Assembly (NCBI GenBank): GCA_016711095.1
Contig: JADJTP010000001.1
Span: forward strand, 372,001 to 436,000
Direction of reading: 5' to 3'
From: Actinomycetales bacterium
GTDB lineage: Bacteria; Actinomycetota; Actinomycetes; Actinomycetales; Dermatophilaceae
Length of the DNA stretch: 64,000 bases
The translations under genes and the position numbers were made by a program. Position 1 is the first letter of the stretch; each line of letters begins with the position of its first letter. The notes beneath the pieces were generated by a model. The model had not been told where the DNA came from. It did no database searches and saw only the letters and a program-made list of their open reading frames with translations. Positions 8,828-16,119 of the stretch are shown here, piece by piece.

Positions 8828-9631
8828 TCAGCTCCAGCGGACCTGTTGGTCGCGCCGCCACCGTTGCAGGGCGGATTCGTCTGCGGTCTCGGTGAACTCC
8901 TCGCCGCGGTTCCAGACGGCGAGGTAGAGGCCGGCCGCGGTCCCCTCCCAGAGGACATCCGGTATGCCGTGTGCCTGCTGCTGCTGGCGATTGCCGGTGC
9001 TCGTGATCACCGGATCGGCGCTGACCCGCATCGTCCAGGCGCGGTCGACGTCGGTCGCCCGCACCTCGATCGTGAACTGCGCCTCGCCCGCAGCGGTGCG
9101 CAGCCGACCGGACTTGCGGGGCACAAAGCCGGTCAGCAGCTCGTCGATGCCGTCGACGGCCAGCGGAGCCTTGATCCACGTCTCGGCGGCGGTCGGCACC
9201 CGGCCGAGCCGGGCCGCCATCGCGTCGACGCCGTGGATCGTCGTTTCGTGACACTGCCGCCGCGCCCACGCCTCCCGTGGACGTGGGGCATCCTTGAGGA
9301 AGAAGAAGGTCTGGAGGTCCTCCGGTGAGGACGCCAGGACATGCAGCAGCTCGGCCATCCCGTCGTCGAACCAGTCGAGCACATCCCCGGCGGCCAGACC
9401 CTCGGCGCGGATCGTCTGCTCGATGGGCCACTGCTCGGGGGGCAGCCCACGCAGGTTGGCCAACGCCCAGCGATGGGCCATTCCGACGTGCAGGACGAGA
9501 TCGAGCATCGCCCACCCCGGGCAGGACGGGACGGGCGCATCGAGCCCGGCGCTGACCGCGTTGGCGCGGATGACGGCTGCAGCGTTGCCGATTCCCTCGC
9601 CGTGCTCGGCGAAACTCAGGCTGGTGGGCAT
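8828..9631 (-). CDS. Maleylpyruvate isomerase-family mycothiol-dependent enzyme
   Basis: DinB-like four-helix protein of 267 residues. The MDMPI_N pattern is seen: VPSCPGWAMLDLVLHVGMAHRWA near residues 35-55 (the CPGW and LVLHVG motifs), then RQCHETTIHGVDA near 130-143, whose His residues belong to the metal site. The C-terminal part matches the MDMPI_C region. Such enzymes use mycothiol, a thiol restricted to actinobacteria. ATG 9631 is chosen because the 59 residues upstream are Arg/Pro-rich and unlike the family. The true substrate is unknown. Confidence 0.85.
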   Translation of the reverse strand: MPTSLSFAEHGEGIGNAAAVIRANAVSAGLDAPVPSCPGWAMLDLVLHVGMAHRWALANLRGLPPEQWPIEQTIRAEGLAAGDVLDWFDDGMAELLHVLASSPEDLQTFFFLKDAPRPREAWARRQCHETTIHGVDAMAARLGRVPTAAETWIKAPLAVDGIDELLTGFVPRKSGRLRTAAGEAQFTIEVRATDVDRAWTMRVSADPVITSTGNRQQQQAHGIPDVLWEGTAAGLYLAVWNRGEEFTETADESALQRWRRDQQVRWS

Positions 9632-9714
9632 AGGCCCAGGGTATGCCGCAGACCCCCTCTCGCTCGGGGAACTGCCGCCACCTTCCCTGTGGTCGTGCGG
9701 CGCTGGCACGGTCA

Positions 9715-9720
9715 TAGGCT
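9715..9720 (+). promoter_or_regulatory. Candidate -10 element of the proline dehydrogenase gene
   Basis: TAGGCT lies six bases before the ATG at 9727, and the gap ggggac contains no ribosome site. This spacing predicts a leaderless transcript starting at or near the initiation codon. No convincing -35 was found. Confidence 0.4.
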
Positions 9721-9726
9721 GGGGAC

Positions 9727-10677
9727 ATGGACGCGAGCGACCTCCTGCGCAAATCACTGCTCCAGCTGTCCACGATGACAAGCGTCCGAGACGCCGTCGA
9801 GAAGGCACCGGTCAGCCGTGCCGTCGTCAAGCGATTCGTCGCTGGGGCAGCCGTGTCCGACGCCGTTCGCGCGGTCGGCCAGCTCGCCGTGGTTGGCCTC
9901 GCCGCAACCATCGACCACCTCGGTGAGGACACGACCCGACTTGAGCAGGCGCAGCAGACCCGTGACACCTACCGGACGGTGCTGCGTGAGCTCACCGACC
10001 GGGGTTTGACCCACGGCGCCAAGGCCGAGGTGTCGGTCAAGGTCTCCGCCCTCGGGTTGCTGTTGCCCGAAGACGGCAAGGCCATCGCCCTGCAGCACGC
10101 CCGCGAGATCGCCCAAGCGGCGCAGGACGCCGGGACCACGGTGACGATCGACATGGAGGACCACACGACGACCGACGCGACTCTCGAGATCGTCAGCGAG
10201 CTGCGCAAGGACTTCCCGACGGTCGGGGCGGTGCTGCAGGCCTACTTGCACCGCACCGAGGGCGACTGCCGGGATCTGGCCTATGCAGGGTCGCGGGTTC
10301 GCCTATGCAAGGGCGCCTACAAGGAGCCGGAATCGGTGGCCTTCCAGGAGGGCGGCGAGGTCGACAAGGCCTACATCCGCTGCCTCAAGATCCTCATGGC
10401 CGGCGACGGCTATCCCATGGTGGCCAGCCACGATCCGCGGATCGTCGAGATCACCGCCGCTCTCGCCGGACGGGCCGGGCGTGACCCGCGCACCTTCGAA
10501 TATCAGATGCTCTACGGCATCCGCCCCGACGAGCAACAGCGGATCTCCGACCGAGGCGACCAGATGCGCGTCTACGTTCCGTTCGGGCAGGAGTGGTACG
10601 GCTATCTCATGCGCCGGATGGCCGAGCGCCCGGCCAACGTCGCGTTCTTCCTGCGTGGGGTGGCCAGCAGACGGTGA
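9727..10677 (+). CDS. Proline dehydrogenase (monofunctional PutB type)
   Basis: FAD enzyme that oxidises L-proline to pyrroline-5-carboxylate and passes electrons to the membrane quinone. The 316-residue protein has the PRODH barrel signatures TIDMEDHTTTDATLE, RVRLCKGAYKEP (about 190-201), EYQMLYGIR (about 258-266) and the C-terminal RVYVPFGQEWYGYLMRRMAERPAN split across the FAD and proline sites. It lacks the P5C dehydrogenase half of PutA. It lies directly upstream of proC, so the enzymes of both directions of proline metabolism are adjacent. Confidence 0.95.
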   Translation: MDASDLLRKSLLQLSTMTSVRDAVEKAPVSRAVVKRFVAGAAVSDAVRAVGQLAVVGLAATIDHLGEDTTRLEQAQQTRDTYRTVLRELTDRGLTHGAKAEVSVKVSALGLLLPEDGKAIALQHAREIAQAAQDAGTTVTIDMEDHTTTDATLEIVSELRKDFPTVGAVLQAYLHRTEGDCRDLAYAGSRVRLCKGAYKEPESVAFQEGGEVDKAYIRCLKILMAGDGYPMVASHDPRIVEITAALAGRAGRDPRTFEYQMLYGIRPDEQQRISDRGDQMRVYVPFGQEWYGYLMRRMAERPANVAFFLRGVASRR

Positions 10678-10771
10678 GGGCTCGCCTGTCCGGAACGGCG
10701 CCCGCTTCGGGCGGTGAGTAGGCTCGCCGCAGCGATCAGGCGGCCGACATGCTCGAAGGGACGTGGACACC

Positions 10772-11578
10772 ATGGGCACGACAGCGATTTTCGGCGCGGG
10801 CGTGATGGGCGAGACCCTGCTGTCGGGCCTGCTGCGATCGGGCCGGGCCCGCGATGAGATCGTGATCACCGAGAAGCGGGCCGAGCACGCCGAGAAGCTG
10901 CGCACGCAATACGGCGTGCGGGTGCTCGGGAACGCCGAAGCGGCCGAAATGGCCGACACGGCCGTTCTTGTCGTCAAGCCCCAAGACATGGACGCGCTGA
11001 TCGCCGAGATCCGCGAGCACATCACCCCAGGAAAACTCGTCGTGTCGCTCGCTGCGGGCATCCCGACGGCCTTCCTGGAGAGCAGGCTTCCGGTCGGCTC
11101 GTCGGTCGTACGGGTCATGCCCAACACTCCAGCCCTGGTCGATCAGGGCATGTCCGCGATCAGCGCGGGACGCAACTGCACCGCGGCTCACCTCGCCGAG
11201 GCCGAAGCGCTGCTCGCCTCGTGCGGCAAGGTCGTCCAGGTGCCGGAGAAGTACCAGGACGCCGTTACGGCGATCTCCGGCAGCGGCCCGGCATACATCT
11301 TCTATGTCGTGGAGTCGATGATCGAGGCCGGGGTGCTGCTGGGACTGCCACGGGCGACAGCGACCGAACTTGTCGTCCAGACCCTCTACGGTGCGGCGAC
11401 CATGCTGCGCGAGACCGGCGATCACCCCACCGTGTTGCGCGAACGGGTTTCCAGTCCGGGCGGCACGACGATCGCCGCGATCCGTCAACTCGAGAACCAC
11501 CGGGTGCGGGCGGCGTTCATGACCGCGATGGAAGCGGCCGCAGCCCGCTCCGCCGAGTTGGCCGCCGGTCTGGAATGA
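10772..11578 (+). CDS. proC: Pyrroline-5-carboxylate reductase
   Basis: Last step of proline synthesis: reduces P5C with NAD(P)H. The 268-residue protein has an N-terminal Rossmann motif FGAGVMGETLLSG, the MPNTPALVDQGMSAIS motif and the C-terminal signature AISGSGPAYIFYVVESMIEAGVLLGL. ATG 10772 is preferred over the in-frame GTG at 10763 because AAGGGA lies about ten bases before it. TAGGCT at 10719-10724 could be the -10. The stop overlaps the next gene by the ATGA arrangement. Position before the HTH/bS22 pair matches the proC context in mycobacteria. Confidence 0.95.
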   Translation: MGTTAIFGAGVMGETLLSGLLRSGRARDEIVITEKRAEHAEKLRTQYGVRVLGNAEAAEMADTAVLVVKPQDMDALIAEIREHITPGKLVVSLAAGIPTAFLESRLPVGSSVVRVMPNTPALVDQGMSAISAGRNCTAAHLAEAEALLASCGKVVQVPEKYQDAVTAISGSGPAYIFYVVESMIEAGVLLGLPRATATELVVQTLYGAATMLRETGDHPTVLRERVSSPGGTTIAAIRQLENHRVRAAFMTAMEAAAARSAELAAGLE

Positions 11579-12198
11579 CGGCCTCGACCGGCGGTTCGAG
11601 CGCGGGGGCGGGCGCTGGCTCAAATACTGCGGCTCCCGACGGTTCCCTCGCCGGGACGGCGGTTCGGATTGTGCGCCTCGCCCCCGCGGACTGGCAGGTC
11701 CACCGCGAGCTGCGGCTGGAGGCACTGCGCAATGCCCCCGAGGCCTTCGGCGCCACGTATGCCGACAACGCGGCCTACGACGAGGCGACCTGGCGGGCGC
11801 GGCTAGAGGCCATCACCTACTGGCAGGCTCGGCGCGGGCAGGAGCCGGTGGGGATGGTCGGGCTGTGGGAGCCGGTGCTCGAGCTCGCCGATGTACCTGA
11901 CGGTGTCGAGCCGGGCGAGGTGGTGCCCTTCCTCATCGCGATGTATGTCCGGGACAGCTCCCGCGGCCAGGGGGTCGGCGAGGAACTCGTGCGGACCCTG
12001 CTTGAGGAGGCCCGCTCACGAGGGCATGCCCGGGTCGCGCTCGACGTGACGTCGACCAACCCGTTCGCAACGGCGCTTTACGTGCGCTTGGGCTTCACAC
12101 CCGTCGACGATCTCCAGCGGTCAGGGCGGCGGGGCGGTGCCGGCGCTACCTGTGAGGTGACCTTGGTCTGCGACGTGAGCGCTCCGGCGTCCCGGTGA
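11575..12198 (+). CDS. GNAT family N-acetyltransferase
   Basis: Acetyl-CoA dependent acetyltransferase of 207 residues. About 30 Ser/Gly/Ala-rich residues precede the GNAT fold. The acetyl-CoA loop is AMYVRDSSRGQGVGEELV (Q/R-x-x-G-x-G/A type) and the C-terminal strand ends NPFATALYVRLGF. It starts at ATG 11575 overlapping the proC stop. The N-terminal part resembles the next gene (LRLEALRNAPEAFGATY against VRLQALAESPEAFSATV), so the two are a tandem duplicate. Substrate unknown. Confidence 0.88.
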   Translation: MTASTGGSSAGAGAGSNTAAPDGSLAGTAVRIVRLAPADWQVHRELRLEALRNAPEAFGATYADNAAYDEATWRARLEAITYWQARRGQEPVGMVGLWEPVLELADVPDGVEPGEVVPFLIAMYVRDSSRGQGVGEELVRTLLEEARSRGHARVALDVTSTNPFATALYVRLGFTPVDDLQRSGRRGGAGATCEVTLVCDVSAPASR

Positions 12199-12244
12199 CG
12201 GTCGATCCCGGCTCCGCGTCAGTGTTTTCTGACACAGTGGGCGG

Positions 12245-12841
12245 ATGAGTGACATCACAGTCCGGAGTCTGACGGAAGCTGACTGGGCCGCCTACCGGGC
12301 GGTGCGGTTGCAGGCCCTCGCCGAGTCGCCTGAGGCGTTCTCGGCGACGGTCGAGCAGGAGCGAGACTGGGCGGAGAGCGACTGGGTGGCACGACTGGCG
12401 CGGGCGCCACGCCTGGTCGCCGAGGTCGACGATGAGGTGGTCGGGACGGCGAGCCTGGGCAGGCACCGCACCTCGACCGGCCCAGCCGAGGGGGGTCAGC
12501 ACGACGATGCCGGCGCGCTGAGCGACCCCGAGGCCGCCGGGCATGCCGAGATCTTCGGCTTGTGGGTCACTCCGGCTGCTCGGGGCACCGGCGTCGCGAC
12601 GGCACTGGCCGACGCGGCCGCCGACCGGGCCCGTGCGGACGGGTCGTCGCACCTCGTCTACTGGGTGAGCACCGACAACGGCCGGGCGGTGGCCTTCGCC
12701 TCGGGCCTGGGATTCCGCCCCACCGATTTCCGTCGGCCGATGCGTGGGCTGCGTCACGCGGACGAGCAGGAGATCGCCATGGTCCTGGCCCTCGGCGTTG
12801 ACCGTGGCGGCGCGAGCGCCCCTCCGGCCCCGGTCGGCTAG
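12245..12841 (+). CDS. GNAT family N-acetyltransferase
   Basis: Second acetyltransferase, 198 residues, paralogous to the upstream gene. The acetyl-CoA loop is LWVTPAARGTGVATALADAA and the family C-terminal strand is DNGRAVAFASGLGF. A loop rich in Gly/Glu/Asp (about 80-100) is inserted between strands, and a short Pro/Ala tail follows the domain. The gene is 46 bp after its paralogue and probably cotranscribed. Substrate unknown. Confidence 0.87.
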   Translation: MSDITVRSLTEADWAAYRAVRLQALAESPEAFSATVEQERDWAESDWVARLARAPRLVAEVDDEVVGTASLGRHRTSTGPAEGGQHDDAGALSDPEAAGHAEIFGLWVTPAARGTGVATALADAAADRARADGSSHLVYWVSTDNGRAVAFASGLGFRPTDFRRPMRGLRHADEQEIAMVLALGVDRGGASAPPAPVG

Positions 12842-12922
12842 CCTGTCTTGAGCGTGAGCTCCAGGTATACGAGAACCAGGTCCCGGATATACGTCGAGCA
12901 ACAGAGGGGTAACGTCGGGTCT

Positions 12923-14116
12923 ATGGCCAGTCAGGCCCGGGTCGTGTGGGATCCGGAATTCGTGCGCTACAACTTCGGACCCTCGCACCCGATGCAGCCC
13001 GTCCGGCTTTCCCTCACTGCCCGTTTGTGCGAGGACTTCGGATTGTTCGGCCACGACGACGTCGAGGTGTTCTCCCCCGAGGTCCCTGCCGACGAGTTGC
13101 TGCACTCGGTCCACCGACCGTTCTTCGTCGATGCGGTGAAGGCCGCCTCCCTCGACCCCCACGAGGCCAACGAGCAATTCGGGATCGGCACCGACGACGT
13201 CCCCGCCTTTCGGGGGATGCATGAGGTAAGCGCGCGCATCGCCGAGGGCACTCGGGCGGTCTGCGAAGCAGTGTGGAATGGGCAGACCGAGCACGGGGTG
13301 AACTTCTGCGGGGGCCTGCACCACGCAATGGCGGCAAACGCCTCGGGCTTCTGCGTCTACAACGACATCGCCGTGGGCATTCAGTGGCTGCTTGACCACG
13401 GCGCCGAGCGGGTCGCGTACGTCGACGTCGACGTGCATCACGGCGATGGGGTCGAGGCCATCTTCTGGGACGACCCGCGGGTGCTCACCGTGTCGATCCA
13501 CGAGACCGGTCGTGCGCTGTTCCCAGGCACGGGCTGGGCGACCGACATCGGCGGAGGCGGCGCGCTCGGTCATGCAGTCAACGTGTCGCTGCCACCCGGG
13601 CTGTCGGACTCGGGCTGGTTGCGCGCCCTGCACTCGGTCGCCATGCCGGTCGTGCGAGCTTTCCGGCCGCAGGTGCTCGTCACCCAGCACGGTGCCGACA
13701 CCCATTTCTCAGACCCGCTGGCTCACTTCGCCCTGTCCGTCGATGCTCAGCGCGACGCGATGATCGCCCTGCACAAGCTCAGCCATGAGGTGTGTCAGGG
13801 TCGGTGGGTGGCCCTCGGCGGGGGCGGGTACGAGGTTGTCGACGTCGTGCCGCGCGCCTGGACCCACCTCACCGCGATTGCAGCGCACCGGCCGATCTTG
13901 ACTTCTGCCCCGGTCCCGGCGTCGTGGCGCAACCATGTCCTGGAGCTCTTCGGCAGGTCTGGGCCGGCCACGATGGGCGATCTGCCCGAGGGCGAGCCGA
14001 TCTGGTGGCGCTCGTGGGATCTCGGCTATGACCCCGGCAACGAAGTGGACCGGGCCGTCATGGCCACCCGTCAGGCCGTCTTCCCACTGCACGGACTGGA
14101 CGTCTGGTTCGACTGA
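12923..14116 (+). CDS. Acetoin utilization protein AcuC / class II-type histone deacetylase family
   Basis: Zinc hydrolase of the arginase/deacetylase fold, 397 residues, likely removing acetyl groups from protein lysines such as acetyl-CoA synthetase. Motifs are GGLHHAMA (tandem His), YVDVDVHHGDGVEAIF (zinc ligands Asp and His), SIHETG, and QHGADTH with the second zinc Asp; GGGGY near the C-terminus completes the site. ATG 12923 is chosen because upstream residues are unlike the family. A TAACGT seven bases before the ATG may be the -10. It is an insertion relative to the mycobacterial proC region and sits after two acetyltransferases, so an acetylation/deacetylation grouping is possible. 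Confidence 0.92.
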   Translation: MASQARVVWDPEFVRYNFGPSHPMQPVRLSLTARLCEDFGLFGHDDVEVFSPEVPADELLHSVHRPFFVDAVKAASLDPHEANEQFGIGTDDVPAFRGMHEVSARIAEGTRAVCEAVWNGQTEHGVNFCGGLHHAMAANASGFCVYNDIAVGIQWLLDHGAERVAYVDVDVHHGDGVEAIFWDDPRVLTVSIHETGRALFPGTGWATDIGGGGALGHAVNVSLPPGLSDSGWLRALHSVAMPVVRAFRPQVLVTQHGADTHFSDPLAHFALSVDAQRDAMIALHKLSHEVCQGRWVALGGGGYEVVDVVPRAWTHLTAIAAHRPILTSAPVPASWRNHVLELFGRSGPATMGDLPEGEPIWWRSWDLGYDPGNEVDRAVMATRQAVFPLHGLDVWFD

Positions 14117-14196
14117 GGAGCCGCTTCGACCGGACCGGCCACTCGGCGTTCCTCAAGACTTTCGGTGCGCCTCGGCGTGTCGGCTGGACTTTTCGT

Positions 14197-14225
14197 CACG
14201 AGGTGATCTCACTACTTCCCTCGTG
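14197..14225 (+). promoter_or_regulatory. Inverted repeat upstream of the small HTH gene, possible operator
   Basis: CACGAGG (14197-14203) and CCTCGTG (14219-14225) form a perfect 7-bp inverted repeat with a 15-base centre, inside the 196-bp gap before the HTH gene. TAGAGT follows at 14239 and could be a -10. Autoregulation by the encoded HTH protein is a guess. Confidence 0.3.
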
Positions 14226-14312
14226 TCACTTCTGCCCCTAGAGTTAGCCCGCCACGTGCGGCTTGTCCGTCGACGGGATGTCGGCGCTGCGCGAGCGCAT
14301 GCGAGGAGAATG

Positions 14313-14513
14313 ATGTCAACCGAGCGCCAGCTCTCCGAGGTTCGGTTCCTGACCGTGGCCGAGGTCGCCTCGATCATGCGCGTGTCGAAGATGACCGTGT
14401 ACCGGCTGGTCCACGGTGGCGATCTGCCGGCCGTGCGGGTTGGGCGATCCTTCCGGGTCCCCGAGGACGCCGTCCACACGTATCTGAGCACGTCGTTTGT
14501 CGACACGGCCTGA
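14313..14513 (+). CDS. Small excisionase-type helix-turn-helix DNA-binding protein
   Basis: MerR-like/excisionase family protein of 66 residues. The winged helix is visible as FLTVAEVASIMRVSKMTVYRLVHGGDLPAVRVGRSFRVPEDAV split over residues 11-52. ATG 14313 is used because GAGGAG lies five bases before it; the in-frame ATG at 14310 is too close to that site. It corresponds to the mycobacterial Rv0500A-type gene, always next to bS22, and no integrase or phage gene is near, so it is a chromosomal regulator rather than a true excisionase. Confidence 0.88.
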   Translation: MSTERQLSEVRFLTVAEVASIMRVSKMTVYRLVHGGDLPAVRVGRSFRVPEDAVHTYLSTSFVDTA

Positions 14514-14625
14514 CGGAGACGGCGAGCACTCGTGCCTGATGTGCACAGGCGCTCCCGACAACCACGTGCGAGAGAGCCGGTTGCCAGGACCGCGCACCGT
14601 CGACTTCCCGCACTGACCGAGCCGG

Positions 14626-14631
14626 TAGGCT
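14626..14631 (+). promoter_or_regulatory. Candidate -10 of the bS22 gene
   Basis: TAGGCT, the same hexamer as in front of the proline dehydrogenase gene, lies 43 bases before the bS22 start. TCGACT at 14600-14605 is a weak, over-spaced -35. Confidence 0.3.
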
Positions 14632-14674
14632 GCTGGACAGCCGACTCATCGACGCAATAGCCAAAGGACGATAC

Positions 14675-14773
14675 ATGGGTTCTGTGATCAAGAAGCGCCG
14701 CAAGCGGATGGCAAAGAAGAAGCACCGCAAGCTGTTACGCAAGACGCGTCACCAACGCCGCAACCGCAAGTAG
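14675..14773 (+). CDS. Small ribosomal subunit protein bS22 (AURKAIP1/COX24 domain)
   Basis: Very short gene of 32 residues, more than half Lys or Arg, starting MGSVIKKRRKRMAKKKHRKL. It matches the actinobacterial bS22 protein, described in mycobacterial ribosomes as a 33-residue subunit located near the decoding centre and bridge regions. AAAGGA lies about seven bases before the ATG. The pairing with the small HTH gene upstream is the conserved Rv0500A-Rv0500B arrangement. Its length means automated calling may skip it. Confidence 0.92.
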   Translation: MGSVIKKRRKRMAKKKHRKLLRKTRHQRRNRK

Positions 14774-14835
14774 GCGCATCGCGTCCGTCGCGTGACGCGC
14801 GCCCTCACGGTGCGTGCCATGCCACGGACGCCCGG

Positions 14836-14864
14836 ACGGCCCCTGTCCATCGGGCGGGGGCCGT
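14836..14864 (+). terminator. Hairpin terminator after bS22
   Basis: ACGGCCCC (14836-14843) pairs with GGGGCCGT (14857-14864), an 8-bp GC-rich stem with a 13-base loop, 63 bp after the bS22 stop. No U-run follows, as is common in high-GC actinobacteria. Confidence 0.5.
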
Positions 14865-14876
14865 CGGCATCCCCCC

Positions 14877-14912
14877 GGTATGCCGCGGCATACCACCCGG
14901 TATGCCGCGGCA
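14877..14912. repeat. Twin palindromes built from the GTATGCCG octamer
   Basis: GGTATGCCGCGGCATACC (14877-14894) is a perfect 18-bp palindrome. Four bases later the same sequence starts again (14899-14912) but is broken at the end. They contain three copies of the octamer that is overabundant across the window. They lie between the bS22 terminator and the epimerase gene. Confidence 0.8.
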
Positions 14913-15057
14913 CAGGTCGCCGAAACCGGTGCGTAGGATTGAGGCAGGCAGCTGCCGCTCAGCGGCGCCTGCCGGAGATTCGTGCTGTGTCGCCGCGGGC
15001 GCCCGCCGCCCGTCGGCCCTCGACCGCCCGACGACCGCTCGCGAGGGAAGGAGTCCC

Positions 15058-16119
15058 ATGGCCGACGTCGTCCTTGTCACCGGGGTCTCCCGCTACCTCG
15101 GCGGTCGCTTTGCGGCGGCCCTGTCCAAGGACTCCTCGATCGAGCGGGTCATCGGGGTCGACGTCGTGCCGCCGCCGCATTCGATCGGCCGGGCCGAGTT
15201 CGTGCGCGCCGACATCCGGAACCCGATGATCGGGCGGATCATCACTCAAGCTAAAGTCGACACGGTCGTGCACATGAGCGTGCTCGCGACGCCGACCTCC
15301 GCCGGTGGCCGGGTCTCCCAGAAGGAGATCAACGTCATCGGCACGATGCAGTTGCTCGCGGCCTGCCACAAGGCGCCGACGGTCAAACGGCTCGTCGTCA
15401 AGTCGACCTCCGCCATCTACGGCAGTTCCTCGCGCGATCCGGCGATGTTCACCGAGGACACCGGCCCCAAGATGATGCCGACAAGTGGCTTCGGCAAGGA
15501 CTCGGTCGAGGTCGAGGGGTATGTCCGCGCTTTCGCCCGCCGCCGCCCGGACGCCGAGATCAGCATGCTGCGCTTTGCCAACGTCATCGGCCCCAGCATC
15601 AAGACGGCGATGACCGACTACTTCTCGTTGCCTGTGCTGCCGGTGCCCCTCGGCTACGACGCGCGCCTGCAATTCCTCCACGAAGACGACGCGATCGCGG
15701 CGTTGGTCCTGGCGGTCAGGGGGCCGGCGATCCAGATCGTCAACATCGCCGGCGACGGCGTGATCACCCTCACCCAGGCGGCCGCGATGGTCGGCCGACC
15801 GCTGGTGCCGGTGCCCTTCGGCGCGGCATACCTCGGAGCACTCGTGCGCCGCGCCGGCCTCGCCGACTTCTCCACCGATCAGCTCTCCTTCCTCTCCTTC
15901 GGACGAGGCCTGGACACGACGAGGATGCGTGAGGTCATGCACTTCAGCCCCCGGCAGACCACCCGCGAGGCGTTCGCCGACTTCGCCGATCACGTGCCAC
16001 CCGTCGTCCCCGGCGCGGACGCCGCCTTCTCGCTGCTCACCCGCACAGCAGGGGGAGTTCTGCAGACCGCGAGCGGGCTGGCCGGGTCCATCGGACGTCT
16101 GCGACAGGTCGTGAGCTGA
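15058..16119 (+). CDS. NAD-dependent epimerase/dehydratase (extended SDR)
   Basis: Rossmann-fold sugar-nucleotide type enzyme of 353 residues, the GalE2-like neighbour of bS22 in actinobacteria. The N-terminal motif is VTGVSRYLGGRF, where GxxxxLG replaces the usual GxxGxxG, so the nucleotide loop is atypical. A later KSTSAIYGSS stretch supplies the Ser and Tyr of the catalytic area, but the canonical YxxxK is not evident, so a non-standard function is possible. The start ATG is preceded by a strong GGAAGGAG. It overlaps the next gene by one base (TGATG). Confidence 0.85.
   Translation: MADVVLVTGVSRYLGGRFAAALSKDSSIERVIGVDVVPPPHSIGRAEFVRADIRNPMIGRIITQAKVDTVVHMSVLATPTSAGGRVSQKEINVIGTMQLLAACHKAPTVKRLVVKSTSAIYGSSSRDPAMFTEDTGPKMMPTSGFGKDSVEVEGYVRAFARRRPDAEISMLRFANVIGPSIKTAMTDYFSLPVLPVPLGYDARLQFLHEDDAIAALVLAVRGPAIQIVNIAGDGVITLTQAAAMVGRPLVPVPFGAAYLGALVRRAGLADFSTDQLSFLSFGRGLDTTRMREVMHFSPRQTTREAFADFADHVPPVVPGADAAFSLLTRTAGGVLQTASGLAGSIGRLRQVVS

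Noticed and set aside
12146..13705. 519-codon minus-strand frame opposite the GNAT and acuC genes
   Set aside because: Composition is low-complexity and no motif is present; the plus-strand genes have clear catalytic motifs.
14313..14513. Excisionase as a sign of an integrated phage or plasmid
   Set aside because: No integrase, attachment repeats or phage genes are near; the gene is the chromosomal small HTH neighbour of bS22.
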